DNA from: Choanephora cucurbitarum
Lineage: Eukaryota > Mucoromycota > Mucoromycetes > Mucorales > Choanephoraceae
NCBI GenBank assembly: GCA_025331435.1
Contig: JAIWNI010000058.1
Location: 1-64,000, forward strand
Direction: 5' to 3'
DNA length: 64,000 bases
Each line of letters starts with the position of its first letter. The stretch's first letter is position 1. Position numbers and translations under genes: made by a program. Of this stretch, positions 1 through 11,162 are shown piece after piece. The notes beneath the pieces were generated by a model. That model ran no database searches. It saw only the letters and a list, made by a program, of their open reading frames with translations, and had not been told where the DNA came from.

Positions 1-526
1 GCTATGAAAGGGTACCTGACAGTTTTTAGAAATAAAAGGATAAGATATAACTGTATTTGAAGGAAACAACCGTTGAAAAAATTCTATTCCCTGATAGTTT
101 AAGAATTGGAGACCCGATTTATGACTAGTGTTGTCGGGATCTCAAAATACCCAACGACTTACAAAATCCTCTATTGTTGACTTTCTTTACTATGTAACTA
201 AAAAAGAGAGATTGTCTTTTCTTATTTCAAAAATGGGTAAAAAAGCACACTTTATTCAAAATATAAAAAAATCAAATTTATTGCACTTAAGTGGTGCACT
301 TGTGCTTCGCTACATTGTGCAATTTATGAGATGTGTTCAGTGGGTATAAGTGGTGTCCAATTAGGTAATTCTTGCATGGCTTACAGGCACCCCATTTGGC
401 TGACTACATCACACTAGATTTTCTTAATTTTTTTCTTACCTTGCTCTTTCCCTTTTTTAATACTGTTCTCCAATATTATTCATATTTGCTATTCAATAAA
501 AGCGTCATCTATTATCACTCCTGCGA
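1..526. other. No gene recognised (left flank)
   Basis: AT-rich sequence with only short ORFs lacking any family resemblance. It may be the 5' flank of the MULE-like relic that follows, but I could not identify a terminal inverted repeat here. Confidence 0.4.
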
Positions 527-1553
527 TTGAAACCGTTTTCAACCTCGATAACATCAGTACTTTTCTTGTTCATTCTGAAATCAACAGTGTCAAGAAATTC
601 AGCTAAACAATCAAAGTTGGATTTTCAATCTGGGAGACGTGCTTTGAGAGAATTGAAGAAGAATGTGCTGTTAAGTGGAACATCTACAACAAGCAAAAAA
701 GAGGATTCTGATGCTTCTGTTGGCTCCACAAAAAAGGTTCGCACTAAGCGTGTTATCTTCAGTCAAACATACGAGTGTCACCGTGCAGGTAAGTATGTTT
801 CTTGTGCCAAAGCTGACGGGCGCTCAGTATAGGAGAAGTCGAAAAAGTGCGGCCGTCTTGCACAGTCGAAGGTTGTTTGCTACACCAAGACGCCTTCAAT
901 TTACGTCTTCCAGCCTATCAACTTGCATGTCAATCACACCCCCGGTGACAGTTCGGAAGACTTGCGTACTTTGCCCCTTGGTTCCACTGTCTTGGATGAA
1001 ATTGAGCAACAGTTGTTGAACTCGTCAAAGCTTCCTAGACAAGTAAGAATTGATCTTTTTCGCAAGTTGGATAACCAGGAATTAATATTGCATGGTCGAA
1101 CAGTTTCTTACCATGACATTTGGAATCAATTGCAAAAGGTAAATTTCATTTTACATTGCTTTTTTCCGTAACTAGATCAATAAGAAGCTTTATTTGTTTG
1201 ACGATGATGACATGGTTTCCTTGCAAATTTGGTTGAACGAAATCCTTCCTTCTAAAGGATTTATGATCTTTCACGGCAATTTAGCCTCTTGTTCAGTTGA
1301 TTCGTCTCTTGGTGAGACAGCTGCCGACAACCGTGTGATGAGAGGAGAGATGATGACCGAGTTGAAGTTGATGCTTTATGAAGATGAAAATGAAGACGAT
1401 GTTGATATAGAAGGTGATGTACAGGTGGAAGGTAGGTCGTTCACTTCTGAGGGTGTAGTATATTCTGTTTCTGTCGATAACTCGGTTATCCAGAACTGTT
1501 CATGCTACTATTGCCAAAAGATCAGAGACTATGTAAACACATACACTTATTAA
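527..1553 (+). pseudogene. MULE-like transposase relic, N-terminal half plus SWIM-like end
   Basis: I read this as a relic of a Mutator-like element (MULE) transposase. The frame from 527 runs to 1138 with a single in-frame TAG at 830-832. A 37-nt GT-AG intron (1139-1175) restores frame to the last part, which ends at 1553. The first part has a FAR1/WRKY-GCM1-like zinc-binding pattern: YECHRAGKY, then KKCGRLAQ after the stop, then INLHVNHTPGD with paired His. A helical segment follows (IRIDLFRKL region, VSYHDIWNQL). The tail has SVIQNCSCYYCQK, which resembles a SWIM zinc finger (CxC pattern). The whole DDE catalytic core expected between these parts is missing, so it cannot encode an active transposase. 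Family assignment rests on motif order only. What is certain is a broken ORF of transposon type. Confidence 0.6.
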
Positions 1554-2237
1554 AGCTTCAAAATACTTCAAACGCTTTACAAGCATAAATGGATAAATTT
1601 AACAATCTCGCTAGAATGAATACTCAAAGATAATAAATTTTTTTATTATTAAATTTACTTCGTTAGATGCTTACTCGACTTCATCATTTCCCAAAAAAAA
1701 ATATCTTCAAGTACCTTTCAATTCAGAGCTAAACCGACAAGCAAGCCATAAATCGATGATTTAATCCCTTAAGTTACCAGGAAATATAAACGTTCCTCAA
1801 TCTCTTCTCTCCAAAGAAAAGACAGCCTTTGTTGTCATCAGTTGTATTGTTTCAGCCTACTATTCTTGCAGCTGTCTAGAACACCTAGATATTCAATCCT
1901 TCTATCGAGAAGATAATGCGTTTTAATAGTCTATTCACTTGCTCTTCTCAAGATGTTGACTCAATAAACAACTTATTTACGATAATAGATCACTCGCAGT
2001 AACTCTGCTTTCAGATATCAAGACTACTTTATGCGCTTCATGCACAAGCGTTTGAGTTGCACACTTCTTTTTCTTTATACTGAAACTCCAAACGTAATGA
2101 AGCCATTGTGATCGTTTTAAGTGATGGTTTGAATGAAGACTTAGCTGGATTTGAAGTTAAAGCTATTTTTTTTTAAAAAAAAAGAAAAAACTTTTGTAGC
2201 TCTCTCTTTTTTGTTTTTCTTATTTTGTCACCTTCTT
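1554..2237. other. Intergenic, nothing recognised
   Basis: AT-rich spacer between the MULE relic and the peptidase gene. No ORF of note and no RNA gene seen. The last stretch presumably holds the peptidase promoter and 5' UTR. Confidence 0.5.
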
Positions 2238-5167
2238 ATGCTTACTTTAAGAGCTATTCAACGTAAAGGGTCTATTTGGATAACACGGTAAAACTATTAA
2301 GAACAATATATATTATCGTCAATTTCTTATAAATTCGATCTTAGTCAACAGCCTCAAGCACGTCCTATATTTACTTCGCTCAAACATGTCTTTTCAAAGT
2401 ACAATAAAGAAAATTGACTTTTTATTTTTTGGAACTCAACCTTCATTCTTGTTAGAAAACCTGTCAAAATACCTAAACCAAGACCAGTGACTAATATTCA
2501 AACACACCATGGAAGACAAAGAGAAGATTCGTTTTCTTGGATGGAGAATCTATCAGATCAAGTAAGCAAAGGACCCTTCTATTGAGTGCCGAACAAATAA
2601 ACTCAATTGTACTTATAGCACATCAACACCTATATTCAAGCTGAAAATGAGTAAGAATTAAGAATGTCATAACGTTTTGAACAAGCTAATACAAATCAAA
2701 CAGTTATACAAAGCAAATGATGCGCCAACACAAATTCCTTGAAAAGATCATATTGCAAGAAATGAAACGCAAGTTACAAGTGCCTAATGCATTACCACCA
2801 TTGAAGACAGTATCGAATGGTTACGAATACTACTCAACCACATCATCTTATGGTATGGTGTATTTAAGAAAGAAACTAGGCGAAGGCAGAGATGCACCCG
2901 AGGTAAATTATATACTATCTTTTTTTTTTTAATTGCTTTAATCAACTCGTTTTTATAGCAAGTCTTGCTAAATACTGGCTTTTTAAGATCAATGAATATG
3001 GGTGTACGCAAAGTGTTGCTTTCACCTGACCACTCTTTGTTTGCTTATAATACAGAAAGAGAAGGTATGGAGTATGGAGAACTCCATTTTAAGGATCTCA
3101 ACAACTCATCTGAGTGGGCTCAGGTAAGTAAAAGAAACTATAAAAAGAAAAGAATAGAACCAATGACATAATATTTTTATTTAGAACGAAGTTTTGGGTA
3201 ATGTCTTTAATTTCGTTTGGGCCAACAATCGAGTCGTCTATTATACTGTGCCTAATGAACAGCTCAGACCATTTCAAGTTTATGCTCATTTGATGGGAAC
3301 AGATCAGTCAGAGGATATCTTGATCTTTGAAGAACCTGATGATACTGTTTTCGTGGATATTACATGCTCTAAAGATAATGTAAGCCTTTTTTTTCTTACG
3401 TCTCTAACTGTATAAAAATAAATAGCTTCTCCAATAGAAATTCATTCACATCAATGCCAATACGCTTTCTTCATCTGAAGTTAGAGTCGTTTCAACAGAT
3501 CATGATTTCTCAAAGTCTTCAAAACCTCTGATTCGGCTAATCGAGCCTCGTGTACCAGGTATTGAGTATTATGTAGATCATCACCATGTAAATATCAATT
3601 CTTTATTTAGTCACTCTCTGGCTAATCTCCTTCATTTAATAGGATACTTTTTACATATTGACCAATGCTGATGGTGCTACTAACTTCAAACTGGTCAAGA
3701 CTTCAGACCATACACTTCAAAGAAAATATTGGCAAGATGTAGTGACCATGAAGGCTACAGAGAAAATAGAAGATGTTGATTTATTTCAAGTAAGAGACTA
3801 TATAAGATCATCAAGTTGAAACTCACTATGACCATCTAAGCGTCACATCATTGTGTATGGTAAAAGAGATGGACTACCTATGATGCTTTGCCATGATTTA
3901 GTGACCCACCAGACACATTCTGTTAAACTGCCTGAAAAGTTTTGCGTACTTTATCCTGGTACTAATTTAGACTTTCATACAGATCAAGTACGATTTTCTA
4001 TCCAATCACCTTTTATGCATGAATCTACTTTCGAATACGACATGTCTACTCAAAAATTAAGTCCAGTTCGTGTTCAACCTGTTAAAAGTAAGACTAACTT
4101 CTAGACTATCATTCAAATAACCTCATATGTTTGTATATTTCTTCAGATTTTGACAAGTCAAATTACACTTGTAGTCAAGTTCATGTTCCTTCCCATGATG
4201 GTAAAAAAGTGCCTGTGACACTTTTACACAAGAAAGAAATCAAATTAAATGGAAAGTAAGTGACCAACTAACACGAGAAACATGGTTCTGACTTCATATT
4301 AGAAACCCTGTATTGATGCGTTCTTATGGTGCTTATGGTACCTGCACTGACATTGATTTCCGCGTTGAGCAACTTCCTCTGCTGGAAAGAGGCTGGGTCA
4401 TTGCTTTACCTCATGTCAGGTAATTCAATAGAGAATAGAACAAAAAGAAAAAAAAAGGGAGAGAAAACTAAACAAGATATATAGAGGAGGAAGCGAACTG
4501 GGCCGGGATTGGTACGAAGAGGGTAAATTGAAAAACAAGATGAACAGTTTCAAGGATTTTATTGCTGTTGCTGAACATCTTGTGGATTCAAAGTTAACTT
4601 CTCCTGAACACTTGACAGCCATGGGCACTAGTGCCGGTGGTTTATTAGTAGGTAAAGACAAAGAGAATTGCTATCAAAGTCTTCAATTACACACTGACAT
4701 TCCTATAAGGGGCCATGCTGCATATGCGCCCTGATCTCTTTAAGGCGCTCCTCCTAAAGGTTCCCTTCGTAGACCCTCTCTCAGCCATGTTGAATCCTTC
4801 TTTGCCTTTAACTCAGATCGAATACCCTGAATGGGGTAACCCTACAGATGACCCTGAGGCTTACGACTTGATAGAATCTTATGCGCCCTATGACAATATC
4901 CATCCCCATCTTTTTTCTGACCATACTTCTTTCCCCTCTGTCTACATTACAGGTGGCATGAAAGATCAACGTGTTGCCTATTGGCAACCATTAAAATTGA
5001 TGGCGCGTCTTCGTCACTCCATGCCTGCTCAATATCCCTCTACTGCCTTACTCCAAATGGATTTAGACCGAGGTCATTTTAGTGGTGCTGAACAAGAGAG
5101 TCGACTATCTGATCTAGCTCAGCAAATGGCTTTTCTATTGAGTTCAAAAAAGCCAAGACCCCCATGA
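2238..5167 (+). CDS. Oligopeptidase B-like serine peptidase (S9A), possible mitochondrial leader
   Basis: A prolyl-oligopeptidase-family (S9A) peptidase of the oligopeptidase B (PtrB) type, which cuts short peptides after basic residues. I reconstruct 14 exons (2238-2287, 2345-2398, 2456-2561, 2619-2650, 2704-2902, 2959-3123, 3185-3379, 3438-3587, 3643-3789, 3841-4087, 4147-4255, 4303-4419, 4485-4651, 4710-5167). They sum to 2196 nt, exactly 731 codons plus stop. The N-terminal half is the beta-propeller (SFSWMENLSD, AENDYTKQMM). The C-terminal half is the alpha/beta-hydrolase with Ser573 in GTSAGG, Asp665 in GGMKDQRV and His702 in RGHFSG, in family order and spacing. The first exons encode a basic, Ser/Thr-bearing leader (MLTLRAIQRKGS) that looks like a mitochondrial presequence; E. 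coli PtrB lacks it and is about 45 residues shorter. The first two exons are the least certain part. Confidence 0.88.
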
Positions 5168-5340
5168 TATTCTTGCTCAAAAGGATATAATAATCATAGA
5201 AATCTTGTGCAAGTTCATTTCATAAAATAGAAAAATTCTTGAAGATGATAAATTAACCTAGTGCTGATAGCTTTGAAGTAAAATGTTAAAAAGTTTTAGA
5301 GGGCTACATGACATATATAAAATTCCTCAGATAGAACACT

Positions 5341-5428
5341 ATGAAAATGAATCACCAAACTTGAAAATGGGCCAGCCAATGAAAATAGATCATGGTTTGA
5401 AAATGGGTCGTTAATACAGAAATGTAAT
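5341..5428 (+). repeat. Left terminal inverted repeat
   Basis: Matches the reverse complement of 6672-6741, starting ATGAAAATGA and ending near AATGTAAT. It contains an internal duplicated GAAAATGGG block absent from the right arm. Confidence 0.75.
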
Positions 5429-5639
5429 GAGGATTGGTTAAAACGTCTCTTCTTTTTCTCTTCTTGGATTTCTCCATATTGTTTGACATGAATGAAGAAT
5501 ACAATTCTGACAGTGAGGCTGTACCTGTGATGATACAGTCGTATACGGGCTAGAAAGAAACTGCAGCAGTAAATGTAGCATAAAAAGAAGCTAAGAGGAA
5601 GACCAAACTTATCTCCAAGAAGCTTTTTTCTCCAGTGCA

Positions 5640-6640
5640 GTGAAGAAGGAAAGGGGATCATATATTGTCAAGAACGAAGTAAAGGTAGTCAATTTGATCA
5701 GCTCGTTACAACAGTTTGAGAATATGTCCACTAGTGGATTGGGTAAAAAGACAGGACTCTCCAAGCCAACAACTATTCGTAAAGTCAGGCAGTGGAATCA
5801 AATGACAAGCGGAATAGCTGAAACAGAGATTCTCAAATTCTATCGCAATCAAAGAAGAAAAGGGACGACCTACATCACTCAAAGATGAACATACTGTATT
5901 TGAGCTGCTGACTAATGAGCCAAAATTGATAGTTGAAGCTGTTACAGACAAACTGTCAAAAGAATGTAGAGATATACAGATCATTCTCAGATCAGTCAAT
6001 AATCACATGAAGAAGAAAGTTCGCCTAACCTACAAGTGTATCGCTTCCGGATATTGAGGCAGAAACAAGAATGAAGCTGGCTTCGACAGGAGCATGCATT
6101 GTTCATATGCTAGAACACCTTTCAGAATTGATGTTGAAGCGAAGGGAGCAAATATCAGTAGCTTGGGTGCTACTTGTAAAAGTAGCTTAATCATATTATC
6201 CAGAAAAGAAGCTGTGCTTAGTGCTAGGAATGGAAAACGAACTCAAACTGGTGAGAGACCTCAGACCCCCCTCCAAGAGGAAAGGTACCACTAGCAGTGA
6301 ATCCCTTGAATAAATAGAGTAGATTTTCGCGACAATGGATGCAACTAACACGAGCTACAGGTAGCTCGTTCTTGGCAAAGCATTCATTCCCAAGGCTGCA
6401 CTTATTGAAGATTGGGTTGGCCAACTTCTCTTTTGTTACCCTATTCTCTTTTTTCAGGCCCTATCGAAGGGTTTTGGTCCAAGCTAAAGACTATTGTAAA
6501 TAACGATCCTTCTTCTGTCAGACAGAATGAAAATTCTTCTGATCATGTTCGTAACTCATTGCTTCATATCATCAGGGAAGATTGCGATAACTGGATAGAG
6601 CTTTCCTTGACATTCTGGCAGAGATGTTTGATTGTGAAAA
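5640..6640 (+). pseudogene. Tc1-like transposase pseudogene
   Basis: Pieces of a Tc1/IS630-type transposase lie in different frames. A helix-turn-helix comes first (LGKKTGLSKPTTIRKVRQWN, about 5735-5800). A linker follows in another frame (RPTSLKDEHTVFELL, then EAVTDKLSKE, about 5865-5970) and matches the RPSKLN..H..FV.ELL region of mucoralean Tc1-like proteins. The end carries GPIEGFWSKLK (about 6460-6490), the third catalytic Glu region (usually NPIEEFWSKVK). The first and second catalytic Asp regions are not recognisable. Multiple frameshifts and stops make it inactive. Confidence 0.7.
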
Positions 6641-6671
6641 AGGATGATAAGAAACAAAATAAAAAGCATAA

Positions 6672-6741
6672 ATTACACTTCCATATTGGTGACCCGTTTT
6701 CATTGACTGACCCATTTTCAAGATTGGTGCTTCATTTTCAT
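6672..6741 (-). repeat. Right terminal inverted repeat
   Basis: Inverted partner of 5341-5428. It defines the right edge of the decayed Tc1-like element. Confidence 0.75.
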
Positions 6742-9434
6742 TTCAAACTAGCCAACTTCTTTTTTTGGGCCTATCTCTCCTCGTTGACTGTAACTTAGCC
6801 CAGTTGGAGAATACAAAGAGCCACCAGGTTGTATTGCTTTAAGGACTACAGTTATGATTTATTGACTAAAAGAAATCAAGAATCGGAGAGATCCAAAGTG
6901 TTATAATCAAGTGAGACACGCTTCTTTTTGGGGAGCAAGAAGTCAAACGTGATAAAACAAAATCACCTTGGTCTACTGTCCATTAGATTCGTCTATTGTT
7001 CTAAGGTAAGTTTACTGAGTGATGGACTGCTAGATGGATAGGCATAGTTGGAAAATCATTTCCTCCTGCTGCTCTATCATTTATTTTATGAGCAATATAT
7101 TACTAAAAATCCCACTTAATTAATCAGACCAACTGATCTATTAAGCCGAGATGAATTAGACTACTAAAAAGTGAACTGAAGTGTTGAGTTTGTTTGCCTG
7201 CCTCTGCTAGGCAAGCTAATATGAACTATGGGGATAAGAAAGCCAACTGTTTAGTTTACTTTAGTTCCATCATTTGAACAACCAAGAAGTCGATTTCTTT
7301 TATATACGACTACTTCAGCTCTTTAGGTACAAGGAAAACCAATGGCCTAAAAGAAACATCCATGTATGAGCTAGTTCTGTTTATGAGCGCTACGATGAGA
7401 TGGTCGTCAACATCAATCGTCTTTTTCCTTCATTTAAATAACCTCCTACCTTTCCTCTACTCTAGATTCTTGAGGATGATACATACCATACTTTGATCAT
7501 TCATCTCTCCCCACTATATATTATCGCCGGAGCCATCTCTAAGACTGTTCTGCTAATCATATCAACAGTGAGATGAGACAATACATCTATCATATCTTTC
7601 ATATGTTGCCCCATTATCTAGCTACCGTTTTCTATGCTCACTTGACTCCTATTGATGTCTTCCTATCAATTTCATGATAGAGGAAAATGACACAACATTT
7701 GTAGTAAGATCTAAGCATGCCAGCGGCTAGATACCATTAGAACACAATACCGGCAAGCTTGTTCAAGATGTTCAGGTGCTATACATAATGATAATGGGTG
7801 GGTTATGCTTTGACGTGTGTATAGAACATACAAGATGTATAGTCCATGATATTGTAGTCAGACATATGCATAAACATACCAATACTCTCATCCAGTTCAT
7901 AAGTAAATCTGGATAGCATTATGATAAATAGCATAATTCTCTAAGCTAAAGCGCACACTCGGCCTATCTTACCGGCGTAAATTTATCTGGATAGCCTACT
8001 TGACTAAGGCATCTAGGAACAACAGACATAGATCCTTACCTAGTAATCAAACTAACTGACAGTTAGGCTCTCCCCCGTTTTCTTTTCTTTTGTATCGTCT
8101 TATTAAAATAGTTTCAAGCTATGTTATGATGACTATCCCATAACAGAACACAATGGGTCTACAACACACTTTAATGAAATTGAAAGGAGGTATATCATTA
8201 CTGTTATAATATCAAGACAGGGCAATCAAGTTACTTTTAAGCCAATGCTCCCTCTTTCTTTTTCGTTTCTTTTTTTTTTAATAGCTGTGTCAAGCAAGTC
8301 TATATGAATCTTTAGTCTGTTTTATACATGAGATGAGAATAGTCGATACAGACCTTTTGGCCTAAAGGGTTTATTATGACAAGTAATTATTGATATGTTG
8401 ATCTTAAGGTAGAAAACTATTGTTTATCATCCCTCGTCCTCTCCATTCAAAGGCTTCGTATTCTGAGCCAATCTCTTTAATCAACAACAAAAAATAGAGA
8501 CCAAAAGACTATTACTATGAACTACTTGGTATCTATCACTGTCATGACCTCTGTGTCAATCAATCTCTTCCATTGCTGACTAAAAACAAGCGAAAGAAAA
8601 GGTGATATCTTAACTTTATAAGAAACAATTTGAAGCATCCTATTGAGTTAATTGAAATTGATATTTATCAAACATAGTTTGTGTTTACTAAAATGGAACT
8701 TAACCTTATAAAGGCAACACCAGTGTCAAGTAACTCCAATGGCTTTGTTGTGTACTACAAATCATTAATAGCGCGGTTTGTTGTGAAGTGTTCTTCTAAC
8801 CACCAGATTATGTGAATGATCTACCTCCCTGCCTTTTGTTTTCTCTTATATGTTGATTTTTACTTTATAAAGAAATAAAAAAAAAGAGGGAATATGACTA
8901 TGATGTCCAAGAATTCATTGTTGTGATCCTAGGCAATGCTCGAGCAATCCAATACACTTTAGGTGTCTTCTCTATGAATCACTTCCAACTGTTGCTTCAT
9001 CAGCTTAAAAGAGACTCCTTCTCTTTTGTTTGTGAAACAGTAGCTTATCTTCCCATTTCTCTCGCTCTGAAACTGTTACCATCAGAATGAGTACTTAAAC
9101 ATGTACCACGTTGAATCAATAGCTTAAACCCTCTCTTTCTTTCTTTTTTTAAATACCGTTTCTTGGTTATAACTTCTTTTCGGTTCCGAAGAGGGATACC
9201 CTTTTTTTTTATGATAGCTAAACCATATATATATATTACCCGCACAAACCTCAACACGTGTTTAAGCAACTGTGTACTAAGGAGAAAGAAGAGAGTACAC
9301 GGCTTCTCGTAAGAATACTGGGATTTCCTGGTATGTATACATAAACACACAATTGCTGGTGTAACCCTCTGTTTATTATTTAAATGACATAAAATCAATC
9401 TCCCTTTTTCTTTCTTTATTTTTATATTATTAGA
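6742..9434. other. Gene-poor region, nothing recognised
   Basis: About 2.7 kb of AT-rich DNA. The longest ORFs are short, lack family resemblance and include low-complexity Lys/Phe runs. No tRNA-like B box, TIR pair or splice-linked ORF series was found. The part nearest 9434 has poly-T tracts and an acceptor-like TATTATTAG just before the next start, so a 5' UTR intron of the next gene is possible. Confidence 0.4.
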
Positions 9435-10511
9435 ATGATGATGAATTTACCACAACCTATACCTAGTACATCATTATCGATGAAAAGAAATAAAAAGCCC
9501 AAGCCATTATTTGGCTTATTTCGAAAAGGAAGAGAAGAGACTGAGGCGATCATCCCAACCCCATCTAAATCACAGCCTTTGGGATCCGGCCTTGGTTCTT
9601 CTAATATACCAGTCAACTCAATACAACAACGCTTGAATGATCCATCTACTTCTCCTCATCGTCCATACAGAAATCCATTGTTCTCACCCCAATTTCCCCC
9701 TCAACAACAGCAGCAGAGAAGACAGAGATCAAAATCAGTTGGAAGAGATCCATCACCCAGTATATCTCGGCTTCTAGAAGAGCGGGAGAATGCATTGAAC
9801 AAGTTATGTGGCAATCCTCCCAATTCAGCCTCACTTGTTGATTCCTTACCTCTCTTGTCTCCTACCTATCACAAAACAATACCACCACCCGTACCACCTA
9901 TTCCTTTACATCATCAACCTCAATCGCCTAACCTTATTGAACCCACCTCCAGGCTGGCGATGCGTAAATACCCGAGTGCGCATGACATCAGAAAGGCAGC
10001 TAAACTTCAACAAGATTCAATTCAACAGGTCAGTACAGAAAGAATGCCTACCTTGCACAAGGTACAACCAAGACCACCCATCATGACTCGTTCAAGATCT
10101 GCCAGCACTTCTTCACCTAAACATAAACCATTACCTCCACCTGTCATGTCTCCACCTCTTTTACCGAAGCAGACCATTCGACACCCAATACCATACGACG
10201 ACAATGATGATGATGATGATGTGCCTTTAGGGTTCTTACAGTCACCTATCAGTAGACCATCCTCATTGCTGAGCGATCAGGATGATGAAGACGATAATGA
10301 TCTTGTGCCTATTGCTGCATTGACTGCCAGTCCCCATAGTCCGTTGACCAACAAAGACAAAGATTACCAAACTGCAGCAGACAAATACAAAGAGCGAGTC
10401 AAGGAAAGGCTTCATCTTGACGAAGAAGAAAAGAAAGAGAATGACGATGATGACATTCCAATTTCATTAGCCTTATTGTCATTTAAGGACAGAATGGGCC
10501 GGAAACAATAA
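9435..10511 (+). CDS. Ser/Pro-rich disordered protein, function unknown
   Basis: Single-exon ORF of 358 codons starting with tandem Met codons. I do not recognise a folded domain. The N-terminus is basic (SMKRNKKPKPLFGLFRKGRE). The middle is rich in Ser, Pro and Gln, with a poly-Gln run and proline stretches (IPPPVPPIP, KPLPPPVMSPP) that could bind SH3 or WW domains. Several RxxS sites (RQRSKSVGRDPSPS, TRSRSAS) suit basophilic kinases or 14-3-3 binding. The C-terminal third has acidic runs (DDNDDDDDVPLGF, EDDNDLVPIAAL, DDDDIPISLALLSF) in which a DDD-(V/I/L)-P-(L/I) motif recurs three times. The repeated acidic-hydrophobic motif argues for a real gene. A cytoskeletal or signalling adaptor is a guess. 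Confidence 0.7.
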   Translation: MMMNLPQPIPSTSLSMKRNKKPKPLFGLFRKGREETEAIIPTPSKSQPLGSGLGSSNIPVNSIQQRLNDPSTSPHRPYRNPLFSPQFPPQQQQQRRQRSKSVGRDPSPSISRLLEERENALNKLCGNPPNSASLVDSLPLLSPTYHKTIPPPVPPIPLHHQPQSPNLIEPTSRLAMRKYPSAHDIRKAAKLQQDSIQQVSTERMPTLHKVQPRPPIMTRSRSASTSSPKHKPLPPPVMSPPLLPKQTIRHPIPYDDNDDDDDVPLGFLQSPISRPSSLLSDQDDEDDNDLVPIAALTASPHSPLTNKDKDYQTAADKYKERVKERLHLDEEEKKENDDDDIPISLALLSFKDRMGRKQ

Positions 10512-11162
10512 GCTTGTTCAATATTCCCCTATAACACAATTTATATAACAAAATATTATTTATATCACAAATTTACCTCTATTTTATTTGCACTGATGTG
10601 ATACATAAGAGGGTTTTGGAAAAAGGGCAAGCTCACTCAAGTAAAGCTGATTCAGAATAGATGACAACAATAATAGCATGTGTTGTCAGGGCAAATGCCC
10701 TATTTCTTCTTCTGGTATAGTCAACTCATAAATTACAATGAATGTTTTGAGTAGCCGATTTTTGGGAGTTGGACTTTATTATTTCATCATTTGTTGATTC
10801 TGATTCTATCCAACACGGCTAAACTTATTGATCTTTTGCCTTTCTAAGGAAAGAAGGGAATCTAAAATAAGCATATGAGACCTTGGAAAAGAGAAACTGT
10901 GTCAGAGTGTGGATAACAGCCCATCGTCTTTTATACTTTTACTAAAGTAGCCAAAAAAGAAAAAGCTCATTTTGATCTTCAGGACAACGAAAAAAAAAAA
11001 TACTTCTCCGCTAGTTAAGCCATGTGGTCAATGAGGAGTAGTAAAATAGGGAAGCACACAAGACCTCTGAAATTCAAACAAATGCGGGAAATTACCTTTG
11101 TTTTCATTTTTTTTTCCTTTTTGTTTCTTCTTATTATCTACCCTTTTTTTTGTTATAAATAA
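10512..11162. other. Intergenic, nothing recognised
   Basis: AT-rich spacer with poly-A/T tracts and no coding signal. It presumably holds the terminator of the upstream gene and the promoter of the claudin-like gene. Confidence 0.5.

Larger units (their letters stand above)
5341..6741 (+). mobile_element. Decayed Tc1/mariner-like element with long TIRs
   Basis: The left end (5341-5428) and right end (6672-6741) are clear inverted copies. The reverse complement of the right end shares ATGAAAATGAA, CACCAA, CTTGAAAATGGG, CAATGAAAA and GTAAT blocks in the same order as the left end. The left arm carries about 18 extra bases (around 5388-5405) that repeat a TTGAAAATGGGTC block. Between the arms lies a broken Tc1-like transposase. 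I could not define the target duplication. Confidence 0.75.

Noticed and set aside
5296..5661. 121-aa minus-strand ORF
   Set aside because: Runs through the left TIR and the transposase relic. No conserved features.
9045..9398. 117-aa minus-strand ORF
   Set aside because: Lys/Arg/Phe-rich translation of A/T tracts with no family pattern.
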